NCBI RefSeq assembly: GCF_009708035.1
Contig: NZ_WMBQ01000002.1
Coordinates: forward strand, 124,001-188,000
Length of the DNA stretch: 64,000 nt
Source of the DNA: Hyphomicrobium album
GTDB lineage: Bacteria > Pseudomonadota > Alphaproteobacteria > Rhizobiales > Hyphomicrobiaceae
Direction: 5' to 3'
Made by a program: the position numbers and the translations under genes. The number at the start of each line of letters is the position of its first letter. Position 1 is the first letter of the stretch. Shown piece after piece: positions 52,559 through 61,253 of the stretch. The notes beneath the pieces were generated by a model. It was not told the DNA's origin, searched no databases, and was given only the letters and a program-made list of their open reading frames with translations.

Positions 52559-54529
52559 ATGTACGTTGCCTCGGGTATCAGCTACTGGGATGCCATCGCA
52601 CCCGGCCTCGTCATGGGGCTCCTCGCGATCGGCATTCTGCCGTGGCTCGACCGTAACAATACGCTCGCGCGCACCATTGCCATCGGCGTCTGCCTATTTC
52701 TCGGCTGGCGCTATATGCTGTGGCGCATCACCGACACGCTGCCGCCGCTCTCCGAACCCGTCGACTTCGCGATAGGCGCGGTCTTCACGTTCGTCGAGAT
52801 GCTGTCGATGCTGGGTACGACCGTGGCGCTGTTCTTCCTGACGCGCACCAAGGATCGGACACCCGAAGCGGACGCCGACGTCAAATGGCTCAAGGCGCTC
52901 CCCGCGCAGCCGCTCGTCGATGTGCTGGTCTGCACCTATAACGAGGAAGAGGCGATCCTGGAGCGCACCATCATCGGCGCGCTCGGCATCAACTATCCGC
53001 GCTACCGCCTGTGGGTCTGCGACGACGGCAAGCGCCCGTGGTTGAAGGCGATGTGCGAGCGGCACAGCTGCGGCTACATCACCCGGCCCGACAACCGCCA
53101 TGCCAAGGCCGGCAACATCAACAACGCGCTGAAGCATCTGGCGGCCCTGACCGAGCAGCCCGAGTTCGTCTCCATCCTCGATGCCGATTTCGTTGCCAAG
53201 TCCGAGTTCCTGACGCGAACCGTGGCGCTGATGCGCGAGCCCGACGTCGGCGTCGTGCAGACACCGCAGCACTTCTTCAATCCCGACCCGATCCAGATCA
53301 ACCTCAACTTGGTGCGCGTCTGGCCGGACGAGCAGCGCTTCTTCTTCGACGTGGTGATGCCGGCGAAGGACGCCTGGGGCGGCGCCTTCTGCTGCGGCAC
53401 GTCATCCGTGCTGCGCTATGCCCCGCTCATGCGTATCGGCGGCTTCCCGACGGATTCGGTGACGGAAGACTATCTCGCGTCGCTGCGTTTGAAGGAGATC
53501 GGCTACCGCACGATCTATCTCAACGAGGCGCTGTCGCTCGGCCTCGCGCCGGAAGGGCTGAAGGAATACGTGTCGCAGCGGGCACGGTGGGCGCTCGGCT
53601 TCATGCAGATCTGCCGCGGCCCGAACGGGCCGCTGTCGGACCAGGTGGCGATGTCGCTGCTCGATCGCGTCATGCTCAGCGAGACGTTCCTGCACTGGTC
53701 GGCGACGCACATCTTTCGTCTCATGGCGCTCGTCGTGCCGCCGCTCTACCTGCTCTTCAATATTCAGGCGGTGTACGCCGGGGTACCCGACGCGATCTCG
53801 CATCTCTTGCCGTTCTTCGTCGTCCAGGTGGCGATGATTACCTGGCTGACGCGCGGCCGCGTGCTGCCCCTCATGGCCGATCTCAGCCAGCTGCTCGGGG
53901 CCACCGACATCGCGCGCTCGGTGTTCATCGGCCTCTTCCGGCCGCAGGGCCACAAGTTCGACGTTACGGCGAAGGGCGGCGACCGTACCAAGGGCTTCAT
54001 ACAATGGCGGATGCTGCGCATCTTCATCGCCTACCTGGCATTCAACGTGGCCGGCATCCTCTGGGCGTTCGTGCTCGACGACTCTCGCTCGCTCGCCGAC
54101 GCCAGCATCATCGCCTACATCTGGACTTGGTATAACATCGTCATCCTGACGATGGCCTGCTTCGTTTGCGTCGAAGCCTCGCAGGCGCGCCGCGGCGACC
54201 GGTTCCACGCGAGCGGCATGGCGACCATCACCATCGGCGGCGCGAACCAAAGCAGGCCAATCGACAACATCTCGGTGAGCGGCATGCGTCTGCGCGGGGC
54301 GGCGCCGGGTCCGGTCGGCACGGAAGTCCGCGTCCAGTTCGACGCCATCGACGTCATGGCGACGATCATGCGTGCCGATCCAGCCAGCTTCGCCGTGCAG
54401 TTCGCGCCGTCACAGGAAATGCACGCGAGCCTGGTGCGCCACGTCTACGGCGGCAACTATGGCGGTACCCTTCCCGACATCAGCGCGGGCAAGGTCGCGG
54501 GCGCCATTGTTGAGCGGGTGTTCCGCTAG
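52559..54529 (+). CDS. Cellulose/curdlan/mixed-linkage-glucan synthase-like GT2 glycosyltransferase
   Basis: 656 residues. TM helices at about 16-34, 38-56 and 66-95, then the GT2 catalytic domain with D motifs CDDGK, DADF, TEDYL and the QRARW product-binding motif, and C-terminal TM helices from about 380 to 560. The tail carries a PilZ-like sequence (NQSRPIDNISVSGMRLRGAA), which may bind cyclic di-GMP. Length is close to CrdS and BgsA. It would extrude a beta-glucan across the inner membrane from UDP-glucose. Linkage cannot be read from sequence alone. Operon with the upstream HlyD protein. Confidence 0.85.
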   Translation: MYVASGISYWDAIAPGLVMGLLAIGILPWLDRNNTLARTIAIGVCLFLGWRYMLWRITDTLPPLSEPVDFAIGAVFTFVEMLSMLGTTVALFFLTRTKDRTPEADADVKWLKALPAQPLVDVLVCTYNEEEAILERTIIGALGINYPRYRLWVCDDGKRPWLKAMCERHSCGYITRPDNRHAKAGNINNALKHLAALTEQPEFVSILDADFVAKSEFLTRTVALMREPDVGVVQTPQHFFNPDPIQINLNLVRVWPDEQRFFFDVVMPAKDAWGGAFCCGTSSVLRYAPLMRIGGFPTDSVTEDYLASLRLKEIGYRTIYLNEALSLGLAPEGLKEYVSQRARWALGFMQICRGPNGPLSDQVAMSLLDRVMLSETFLHWSATHIFRLMALVVPPLYLLFNIQAVYAGVPDAISHLLPFFVVQVAMITWLTRGRVLPLMADLSQLLGATDIARSVFIGLFRPQGHKFDVTAKGGDRTKGFIQWRMLRIFIAYLAFNVAGILWAFVLDDSRSLADASIIAYIWTWYNIVILTMACFVCVEASQARRGDRFHASGMATITIGGANQSRPIDNISVSGMRLRGAAPGPVGTEVRVQFDAIDVMATIMRADPASFAVQFAPSQEMHASLVRHVYGGNYGGTLPDISAGKVAGAIVERVFR

Positions 54530-55374
54530 ATCCGGCTGAGCGTTTCGTCCGGCTCGCGCGCGACCTTCAGCGTCGCCAGCACGACTATGAACATCATGGC
54601 CAGCAGCGCGACGAGCGCCGACGTCTCATAGACGTCGCCGCTGCGCCAAGTCATGCCCGTGGCGTCGGTCACCTGCTCGCTGCCTTTTACGAGATAGCTC
54701 GCGACGAAGTCGAGGGCGACGACGGCGTACATGGCGATCGCCTGCAGATAGTAGCCCTTCGGCTGCGGCGCGGTCTCTTCGGGGCCGTACCTGCGTAGGT
54801 AGATCGCGAAGATCAGCATGAAAGCGAAGACCGTGAGGTACCAGCCGAGGAAGTTCTGCAGCGGCACACCGAAGTAACCGCCCCCCTGGTGCCAGATCCA
54901 CCACTGGGCGAGCGTCGAGGCCATGGGGTCCATGGCAAAGTCCCACATCACCATGATGAAGGCGCCGATGACCGGCGTGGCGAGGACCTGCCAGCCGTCG
55001 GAGCGGCGGCTCACGTCGCCGATGAGGACGCCGGCCAGCACCCACGACAGGTATCCTACCCCGAGGTAGGCGGGGCCGATCATCAGCGGCACGTAGCCGA
55101 GCTTCGGGCCTAGGGCGTCCGTGTAATGGTAGGGACCGAACGGAAAGCCGGTGGCGACGCCTAGGTTCTCGAGGAGATTGCTGACCACGAGGCAAATGAC
55201 GGCAAAGGCGATGATGCCGCGGGTCCCGTAGCGCAGGGCGCCGTGCACGAAGGCGAACGACAGGAGTATCGTAAGGTGCAGGACCGTGAGCGGAACGGTA
55301 CGGTAGAACTCGCCGATCAGGCTCTCGATGGCGAGGAGCAGGACGAGCAGCCAGAGGAGATTGCGTGCCTGCAT
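54526..55374 (-). CDS. Carotenoid biosynthesis-type membrane protein (DUF422/CruF-like)
   Basis: 282 residues with about seven to eight TM helices. Conserved polar pieces LLENLGVATGFPFGPYHYTDALGPKLGYVPL and MVMWDFAMDPMASTLAQWWIWHQGGGYFGVPLQNFLGW match the CruF/DUF422 family, which hydrates carotenoid ends. No carotenoid genes lie nearby in this window. The stop overlaps the convergent GT2 stop by four bases. Function beyond the family is unknown. Confidence 0.8.
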   Translation of the reverse strand: MQARNLLWLLVLLLAIESLIGEFYRTVPLTVLHLTILLSFAFVHGALRYGTRGIIAFAVICLVVSNLLENLGVATGFPFGPYHYTDALGPKLGYVPLMIGPAYLGVGYLSWVLAGVLIGDVSRRSDGWQVLATPVIGAFIMVMWDFAMDPMASTLAQWWIWHQGGGYFGVPLQNFLGWYLTVFAFMLIFAIYLRRYGPEETAPQPKGYYLQAIAMYAVVALDFVASYLVKGSEQVTDATGMTWRSGDVYETSALVALLAMMFIVVLATLKVAREPDETLSRI

Positions 55375-55514
55375 GTATTGGCTCGCTGAAAGGCGCGTGA
55401 AACGGGGCTGAACGCCGAATCAACCAATACCCGTGCGAACATAGCACGCGGCTGGGTCCTGGGCCGATCGGACCCCATGTGTTGTTGTCAGTCACAGCGG
55501 ATCTGAGGCGAGAA

Positions 55515-57212
55515 ATGGCGAACCAGACGATTATCGAGACGCGCCGGCATCAGATGTTTCCGGTGCTCGCACCCGAGGAGATCGAGCGCGTCCGCCGTTT
55601 CGGTGAGATTCGCAAGTTCGCCTCCGGCGAAGCGCTGGCCCGCGTCGGCGACATGTCGCCGGGGCTGATGATCGTCCTGTCCGGGCACGTCGACGTTTTT
55701 CAGCAGCAGGCCGGTCACCGATCGTTGATCGTCACGCACGGTCCGGGCGGCTTCATGGGCGAGCTCGCCCAGCTCGGCGGCCGCCCGGCGCTGGTCGACG
55801 CGATCGCGAGCGAGCCCGGCGAGGCGATCGTCATTCCAACGGTGCAGTTGCGCGCCCTGCTCGTCGGCGAGGCGGAGCTGGGCGAGAGCATCATGCGGGC
55901 GCTCATCCTGCGGCGCATGGGGCTGATCGAGTCGGGCGGCGGCGGGCCGGTGATCGTCGGCGGCGTGGGCGATGGCAATGTGTTGCGCCTGGAGGGCTTC
56001 CTGCGCCGCAATGGCCATCCCTATCACCGCCTCGACCCCGAGGCCGATTCTTGCGGCAAGGTGCTAGTCGAGCGGTTCCAGGTCGCGCCGAGCGAACTGC
56101 CCATCGTCGTCTGTCCCAACGGGCAGGTTCTGCGCAATCCGACCGAGGCGGATCTCGCCCGCTGCCTCGGCCTCATTTCGACGCTCGACCCCGACCACCT
56201 CTACGATGTCGCCATCATCGGCGGCGGTCCCGCCGGCTTGGCGACGGCCGTCTACGCCGCTTCCGAGGGCCTTTCGGTCGCCGTCCTCGACTGCCGTGCG
56301 TTCGGCGGCCAGGCGGGCGCCTCGGCGCGCATCGAAAACTACTTGGGCTTCCCGACCGGCATCTCAGGCATGGCCCTGATGGGACGCGCCTACAATCAGG
56401 CGCTGAAGTTCGGCGCCGACATCGTCATCCCCTGCGAGGCGAAACATCTCGAATGTCAGGGTTGGGGATACGTCCTGCATCTCGAAGGCGACCAGCGCAT
56501 CAGGGCGCGCACGGTCGTGCTCGCCTGCGGGGCACGCTACCGGCGCCTCGAGGTCGACAACCTGCACGAGTTCGAGATGACGAGCGTGCACTTCTGGGCG
56601 TCGCCGCTCGAAGGCAACTTGTGCGCCAACCAGGAGGTGGCGCTGGTCGGTGCCGGCAATTCCGCCGGGCAGGCGACGGTCTATCTTGCCAGCCGGGCGA
56701 AGAAGGTATGGCTGCTCGCCCGCGGCGGCAGCATCGAGGCGACGATGTCGCGCTATCTCGTCGACCGCATCAGCAATCTGCCTAACGTCGAGGTTCTGAC
56801 CAACGCCGAGGTGACAGGGCTCGAAGGCAAGGACGGCCGGCTCGAGGCGATCCGCTGGCGGCATCAGGGGCGCGAGCAACACTGCGCCATCCAGCACCTG
56901 TTCCTGTTCATCGGCGCCGACCCGAACACCGCCTGGCTGCGGGACTCGGGCGTGAAGCTCGATGGTAAAGGCTTCGTGCTCACCGGCAGCGACTTGTCCG
57001 GCTCCAACGGCAAGCCTCTGGAAACCAGCCGTCATGGAATCTTCGCCATCGGCGACGTACGCGCGGGCTCGGTGAAGCGCGTCGCCGCCTCGGTGGGTGA
57101 AGGTGCGCAGGTCGTCGCCGCGCTGCATACCTTCCTCGCCGATGCGCTCGCCGCGGCGTCCGATGAGCTCCCGGCGGTCGCGGCAGCGCTTGCATCCGGC
57201 GGCTCACGGTGA
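55515..57212 (+). CDS. Cyclic-nucleotide-binding domain fused to a thioredoxin-reductase-like flavoprotein
   Basis: 565 residues from the ATG at 55515 (GAGGCGAG upstream). Residues 1-135: cyclic nucleotide-binding (Crp-type) domain with SGHVDVFQQQAG and GGFMGELAQLGGRPALVDA. Residues about 140-220: thioredoxin-like fold. Residues about 230-540: FAD/NAD module with VAIIGGGPAGLATAVYAASE, GGQAGASARIENYLGFPTG, NADPH site VALVGAGNSAGQATVYLASR and GDVRAGSVKRVAASVGEG. The CxxC redox pair of true thioredoxin reductases is replaced: the position reads HFWASPLEG. It could be an NADPH-dependent oxidoreductase regulated by cAMP or cGMP. Next gene overlaps or follows closely. Confidence 0.88.
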   Translation: MANQTIIETRRHQMFPVLAPEEIERVRRFGEIRKFASGEALARVGDMSPGLMIVLSGHVDVFQQQAGHRSLIVTHGPGGFMGELAQLGGRPALVDAIASEPGEAIVIPTVQLRALLVGEAELGESIMRALILRRMGLIESGGGGPVIVGGVGDGNVLRLEGFLRRNGHPYHRLDPEADSCGKVLVERFQVAPSELPIVVCPNGQVLRNPTEADLARCLGLISTLDPDHLYDVAIIGGGPAGLATAVYAASEGLSVAVLDCRAFGGQAGASARIENYLGFPTGISGMALMGRAYNQALKFGADIVIPCEAKHLECQGWGYVLHLEGDQRIRARTVVLACGARYRRLEVDNLHEFEMTSVHFWASPLEGNLCANQEVALVGAGNSAGQATVYLASRAKKVWLLARGGSIEATMSRYLVDRISNLPNVEVLTNAEVTGLEGKDGRLEAIRWRHQGREQHCAIQHLFLFIGADPNTAWLRDSGVKLDGKGFVLTGSDLSGSNGKPLETSRHGIFAIGDVRAGSVKRVAASVGEGAQVVAALHTFLADALAAASDELPAVAAALASGGSR

Positions 57213-57223
57213 GATCACGGCCC

Positions 57224-58192
57224 ATGGGAAAAGATCAGAAGCACCCGCGCGTCGTCTCGCTCATTGCCAGCTCCACCGAGATCCTGCACGCGCTGGGCGC
57301 CGGCGATCTACAGGTCGCCCGCTCGCACGAGTGCGACTGGCCGCCGTCGGTCAAGAGCCTGCCGGCGATCACGCGGCCGAAATTCGACGTGCACGGCTCG
57401 AGCGGCGAGATCGACAAGCGCGTCCGATCGCTCGTCGAGAAGGGGCTCTCGGTCTACGAGGTCGACGCCGATGCGCTCGAGGCTTTAAAGCCCGACGTCA
57501 TCCTGACCCAGGACCAGTGCCAGGTGTGCGCCGTGTCGCTCGCCGACGTCGAGCGCGCCGTGTGCCAGACCGTGCACGGCGACCCGCACATTGTCTCGCT
57601 GCACCCGCATTCGCTCACCGACATCTACGCCGACATCGGCAAGGTGGCGGACGCCATCGGCCGGCCGGCCGCCGGCGCCAAGCTCATCGCCTCGATGCAG
57701 GATCGCCTCGCGGCGATCCGCGACAAGGTCGCGGCGCTGCCGAAGAAGCGCTTGGTCTTCATCGAATGGGTCGATCCGCCGATGTCGGGTGGCCACTGGA
57801 TGCCGGAGCTGATCGACATTGCCGGCGGCGTCAGCCCCTTCGGCGTGACGGGTGAGTCCTCGCCGTGGATCACCTGGAAGGAAGTCGCCGCCGCTGATCC
57901 CGACGTGGTCGTGGTCTCGCCGTGCGGATATGACATCGAGACGACGGAGCGCGAGGTGCGACCGCTCGCCCGCTACGCGATCTGGCAACAGCTGCGCGCG
58001 GTGCGGAACCACCAGGTATTCCTCGCCGACGGCAACGCCTACTTCAACCGGCCGGGCCCGCGCCTCGTCGAAAGCGCCGAGATCCTTGCCGAGATCATGC
58101 ACCCGGAGGCCTGCGACTTCGGCATGCGCGGCCAGGGCTACGTCGACTACAAGATGATCCCCGCCGGTATCATCACCAAAACCGCCAGCTAA
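57224..58192 (+). CDS. BtuF-like cobalamin/metal-chelate-binding protein without signal peptide
   Basis: 322 residues from ATG 57224; a GTG at 57209 that overlaps the previous stop (GTGA) is the alternative start. The fold is type III periplasmic binding protein (BtuF/FhuD): RVVSLIASSTEILHALGAGD, PDVILTQDQCQVCAVS, LHPHSLTDIYADIGKVADA, EWVDPPMSGGHWMPELIDIAGG, GPRLVESAEILAEIMHP. No signal peptide is visible, so it may act in the cytoplasm or use a different start. No permease or ATPase lies next to it. A role in B12 handling would suit the B12-dependent ecm but is inferred. Confidence 0.7.
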   Translation: MGKDQKHPRVVSLIASSTEILHALGAGDLQVARSHECDWPPSVKSLPAITRPKFDVHGSSGEIDKRVRSLVEKGLSVYEVDADALEALKPDVILTQDQCQVCAVSLADVERAVCQTVHGDPHIVSLHPHSLTDIYADIGKVADAIGRPAAGAKLIASMQDRLAAIRDKVAALPKKRLVFIEWVDPPMSGGHWMPELIDIAGGVSPFGVTGESSPWITWKEVAAADPDVVVVSPCGYDIETTEREVRPLARYAIWQQLRAVRNHQVFLADGNAYFNRPGPRLVESAEILAEIMHPEACDFGMRGQGYVDYKMIPAGIITKTAS

Positions 58193-58273
58193 ACCGCGGC
58201 CACCACTGTCATCCTCGGGCGACAGCGCAGAGCTGCCTTCGGTCCGACGACGCGGTCGCTCTCTCCCCACCAA

Positions 58274-58435
58274 CGTCATTCCCGCGTCATGGCGCAGCCA
58301 TGCTCCGCATGGACGGCGGGAACCCAGTTCACTTCAAAGCTAGGGGACGTTGGCGATACCGCGCCTCGCCTCGAACCCCACCGCACGTCGCGTCGGCCGA
58401 AACGTGTCTAGGTTCCCGCCTTCGCGGGAATGACG
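58274..58435. repeat. Repeat-like element with 13-bp terminal inverted repeats
   Basis: 162 bp bounded by CGTCATTCCCGCG and CGCGGGAATGACG, perfect 13-bp inverted ends. Inner copies of the same theme (GGCGGGAACCCAG, GGTTCCCGCCTTCGCGGG) make nested palindromes. The pattern resembles dispersed palindromic repeats common in intergenic DNA of Rhizobiales. No target-site duplication or transposase is visible. Confidence 0.5.
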
Positions 58436-58476
58436 GAGAAGGATGGGCGTCGTCGCCGCATTTAGGAGTGGGGGCG

Positions 58477-58848
58477 CTAAAGGCTTTCGTTCATGCGGCG
58501 CAGGCGGCGCGACAGCCGCCGCAGGAGGTCGAGAGCGAAGGCCGGGTTGCGCTCGACCAGGTAGTTAAAAGCGCGCTCGTCGATGACCGCCACCTCGGTC
58601 GGCTCCCGGGCGATAGCGGTGGCGCCGCGCGGCGAGCCGTCGATCAGCGTCAGCTCGCCGAATGTCTCGCCTGGCCCCACCGTCTCGAGCACGGCCCCCG
58701 CCGACACGATCGAGACGGCACCCGAGCGCACCGCGTACATGGCGTTGCCCTCGTCGCCGTCGACAAAAATACGCTCGCCCTCGGCGAACTGCTGCAGCGG
58801 ATAGCCCGCCCGCACTAATCCTTCGAAATCAAATCCTTCGCCTGCCAT
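58477..58848 (-). CDS. Stand-alone cyclic nucleotide-binding domain protein
   Basis: 123 residues of a single Crp-type beta-roll: GERIFVDGDEGNAMYAVRSGAVSIVS, VGPGETFGELTLIDGSPRGATAIA, then the C-helix to RRLRRMNESL. The pocket motif GETFGELTLIDGSPRGATA is close to the cAMP-binding consensus GExxGE...R(T/S)A. No DNA-binding or enzymatic domain. Probably a sensor adaptor; another such domain is fused to the flavoprotein 1.3 kb away. Confidence 0.8.
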   Translation of the reverse strand: MAGEGFDFEGLVRAGYPLQQFAEGERIFVDGDEGNAMYAVRSGAVSIVSAGAVLETVGPGETFGELTLIDGSPRGATAIAREPTEVAVIDERAFNYLVERNPAFALDLLRRLSRRLRRMNESL

Positions 58849-59056
58849 GCTTCACCTCGGAGGGACGCGCTGCAGTGCGAAAAGAGTATGCCCCGCGGAA
58901 AGTCCCGACAACTACCTCGTGTTCGCTGCGTTATGCGTGGCGCCGCCGATACGCTCAGCCGCTCGTGGCACGCCGAGCCCCGGCAAACGGCGCGACAAGC
59001 CGCCGATTTTCCTATATCGGCCTATACAAGGTGGATGACTTGGACGGGGGACTGAC

Positions 59057-60907
59057 ATGGCCGTGACGCAGGATGGGCGCTCGCTCTGGGGCCGCGCGAC
59101 CGATTATCTGCTGGGCCGTAACACGCTGATCGGCATCGCCTCGATCATGCTGCTGCTCATCGCCGGCTTCGCCACCTGGCACGGCATGCGCGACTTCATC
59201 ATCGGCGTATCGACCTCGCCGACGGGCAACTCGCAGGAGCTGCCGGGCGGCTTGTCGTTCTCCAACGATTTCCTCGTCATCATCGTCGTCTTCGCGCTCA
59301 CCTTCTTGATGTGGCTGATGCTGCGCGAGTCCTTCGCGCAGGGGCGCCGGTGGACCGAGCGCCTGGTCACCTTCCCGCTCTATGTATTCCTCGCCATCTG
59401 GTCTATCGGCTTCGGCTACGGCTTCTGGTGGAGCCTCATCGCCGGCGAGGAGGCGACCCGCACCGGGCTTTCCGGGCTGCAGCAGGACGCGGGCGACGCG
59501 GCGAGTGCCGTCGCGGCCCGGCTCGACGCGGTCAAGGTCGGCCTTGACGGCGTCGTCACCTGGTCGGATACGCAGATGGCGCGCGAGGAAACCAGTGGCG
59601 GCTCGTGCGGCACCTCCTCGGGAGCCGGTCGCGGCCCCCTCTATGCCGCCCGCGTCGGTGTGCGCGACCAAGTCACGTCGCTGCGCGATGGCGTGCAGAA
59701 TTCGTGGATCGCGCCGGTGCAGGCCGACATCGCCTCGCTGCAACAGAGCGTCGCCCAGCTGCAAGGCTCCACCGTCGCCGAGCGGCAGCAGAGCTTCAAC
59801 GCGATGGCGACCAACATCCGCTCGCGCGCCCGCGACATCGCCGCCCGGTCCAATGAGCTCGGCAAGTCGACGGCGACCGAGATGCGCGCCATCGCCGCCG
59901 CCGTGTCCGTGGCGCCGGGACAAAGCGGCTTCTCCTGCTACGACCCGACCCTGGCGCAACGCCTGACGCAGGCGGCGGTGCAGGCGGATCAGCCGGCGAC
60001 GCTCAACTTGCGCGAGGCGGCGTTCAACGAGGGTCCGGCCGGCGTCGCCAACGCCATCAAGCGCCTGTGGGAGAACATCGGCGCCTACCTGTCGAGCCTC
60101 ATCGGCTGGCTCGCCGGAGCGACGCCCGACGGCTCAACCAAGACCGGCGAGCCGATCACCGGCCGCGATATGATCGCGCTGCTTGCCACCATCGGCATCG
60201 ACCTCGGCCTGCTGGCGCTGGCGATCCTCAATCCGCCGCCGCCGGAGAGCAAGCGGCCGTCGTCGGCGGTGGTCCGCCAGATCCGCGCGGCGATCAATAC
60301 GGCTGTCCAGCGGGCGCCGGGGGCCAACATCGAATGGGTGCGCCGCCACTTCATCTATCACCGCGGCGGGTCCTATCTCGTCATTCCCAATCTCTACAGT
60401 TGTGACCCGAAGAACGAGGACGAATGCGCCAAGGGACTGGCCATGAACCAGCTCGCCGGTGTGCTCGACGACATGGATCTGGTGCGCTGGCCGCATCGCC
60501 CGCGCTGGTGGAGCTTCCGCAAAGGCGAGCTCGACAAGCTCAAGGCCGAGGAGAGTGCTGCGAGCGATACCGACCTGAGCGACATCCGCAAGAAATGGCT
60601 CAAGGACCATCCGAAGCCCGACGACCAGAAGACCCCGCAGGACGAACTATTCGAGAAGGCGCAGCCGATCCGCAACCACGGCCTGTTCTCCAAGGCGGAA
60701 AGCGCGCTCACGATTGCCGGCTGGAGCGAGCGGGCGCGGCGCGATATCGAGATCTTCCCGCTGGAAGACATCGAGGGCCTGACGCCGATCCTCATGGTGC
60801 TCGCCGACGACGGCAGCCTGGAAAAGGCGGAGGCCCAGGAGGCCGCCGCCAAGAGCAGGAAGGGCTGGTGGCCCTTCGGTCGCGGAGGCGAGGCGAAGAC
60901 CGCTTAG
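59057..60907 (+). CDS. Second member of the four-TM coiled-coil membrane protein family
   Basis: 616 residues from an ATG preceded by GGGGGA. TM helices about 24-44, 71-89, 103-127 (ending in SIGFGYGFWW) and 371-391; the TM3-TM4 segment holds helices with coiled-coil character and cysteines C184 (SGGSCGTSSGAGRGP) and C294 (GFSCYDP), 110 residues apart against 116 in the paralogue at 2366-4969. Behind TM4 comes RGGSYLVIPNLY (about 437-448) then a charged tail with KKWLKDHPKPDDQKTPQDE. Function unknown. No shared neighbours with the other copy, though both lie near envelope genes. Converges with the GlsB-like gene. Confidence 0.8.
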   Translation: MAVTQDGRSLWGRATDYLLGRNTLIGIASIMLLLIAGFATWHGMRDFIIGVSTSPTGNSQELPGGLSFSNDFLVIIVVFALTFLMWLMLRESFAQGRRWTERLVTFPLYVFLAIWSIGFGYGFWWSLIAGEEATRTGLSGLQQDAGDAASAVAARLDAVKVGLDGVVTWSDTQMAREETSGGSCGTSSGAGRGPLYAARVGVRDQVTSLRDGVQNSWIAPVQADIASLQQSVAQLQGSTVAERQQSFNAMATNIRSRARDIAARSNELGKSTATEMRAIAAAVSVAPGQSGFSCYDPTLAQRLTQAAVQADQPATLNLREAAFNEGPAGVANAIKRLWENIGAYLSSLIGWLAGATPDGSTKTGEPITGRDMIALLATIGIDLGLLALAILNPPPPESKRPSSAVVRQIRAAINTAVQRAPGANIEWVRRHFIYHRGGSYLVIPNLYSCDPKNEDECAKGLAMNQLAGVLDDMDLVRWPHRPRWWSFRKGELDKLKAEESAASDTDLSDIRKKWLKDHPKPDDQKTPQDELFEKAQPIRNHGLFSKAESALTIAGWSERARRDIEIFPLEDIEGLTPILMVLADDGSLEKAEAQEAAAKSRKGWWPFGRGGEAKTA

Positions 60908-60908
60908 C

Positions 60909-61175
60909 TCAGCGGCCCTGCCAGAGGTAGATCGTCAGCGCCGCGCCGCCGACGGCGAGGATGTACGCCAGGAGCTCCGAGCCGATCCCGAGAATGCTGG
61001 CGATGTGGTAGCCCATGAACGAGCCGGCGATGCCGACCAGCGCGTAGGTGATCTCGCCGCCGGTCGTGGCGCCGGCCACCTGTCGGCCGATCCAGTTATG
61101 GCCGTAGCGGATCATGGCGAACCCAACCGCAGCACCGAACAAGACGAGCAGAAGAAACGTGCCTAGAGCGCCCAT
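60909..61175 (-). CDS. GlsB/YeaQ/YmgE family small membrane protein
   Basis: 88 residues, three hydrophobic helices (4-24, 40-60, 65-84), with the glycine-rich pattern GAAVGFAMIRYGHNWIGRQ and GIAGSFMGYHIASILGIGSE. Members of this family are stress-linked inner-membrane proteins without a settled function. The stop is one base from the convergent gene's stop. Confidence 0.8.
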   Translation of the reverse strand: MGALGTFLLLVLFGAAVGFAMIRYGHNWIGRQVAGATTGGEITYALVGIAGSFMGYHIASILGIGSELLAYILAVGGAALTIYLWQGR

Positions 61176-61253
61176 TGTCGACCTCGTGGTGTTTGACCCG
61201 AATCACTGCCCGCCATTGTAACGGACTTGCCGTCAATGCGGCGAGCCGCTCCG

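Noticed and set aside
58193-58476. CRISPR or tandem repeat array in the BtuF-CNB gap
   Set aside because: Only one inverted-end element with inner palindromes; no direct repeats with regular spacers.
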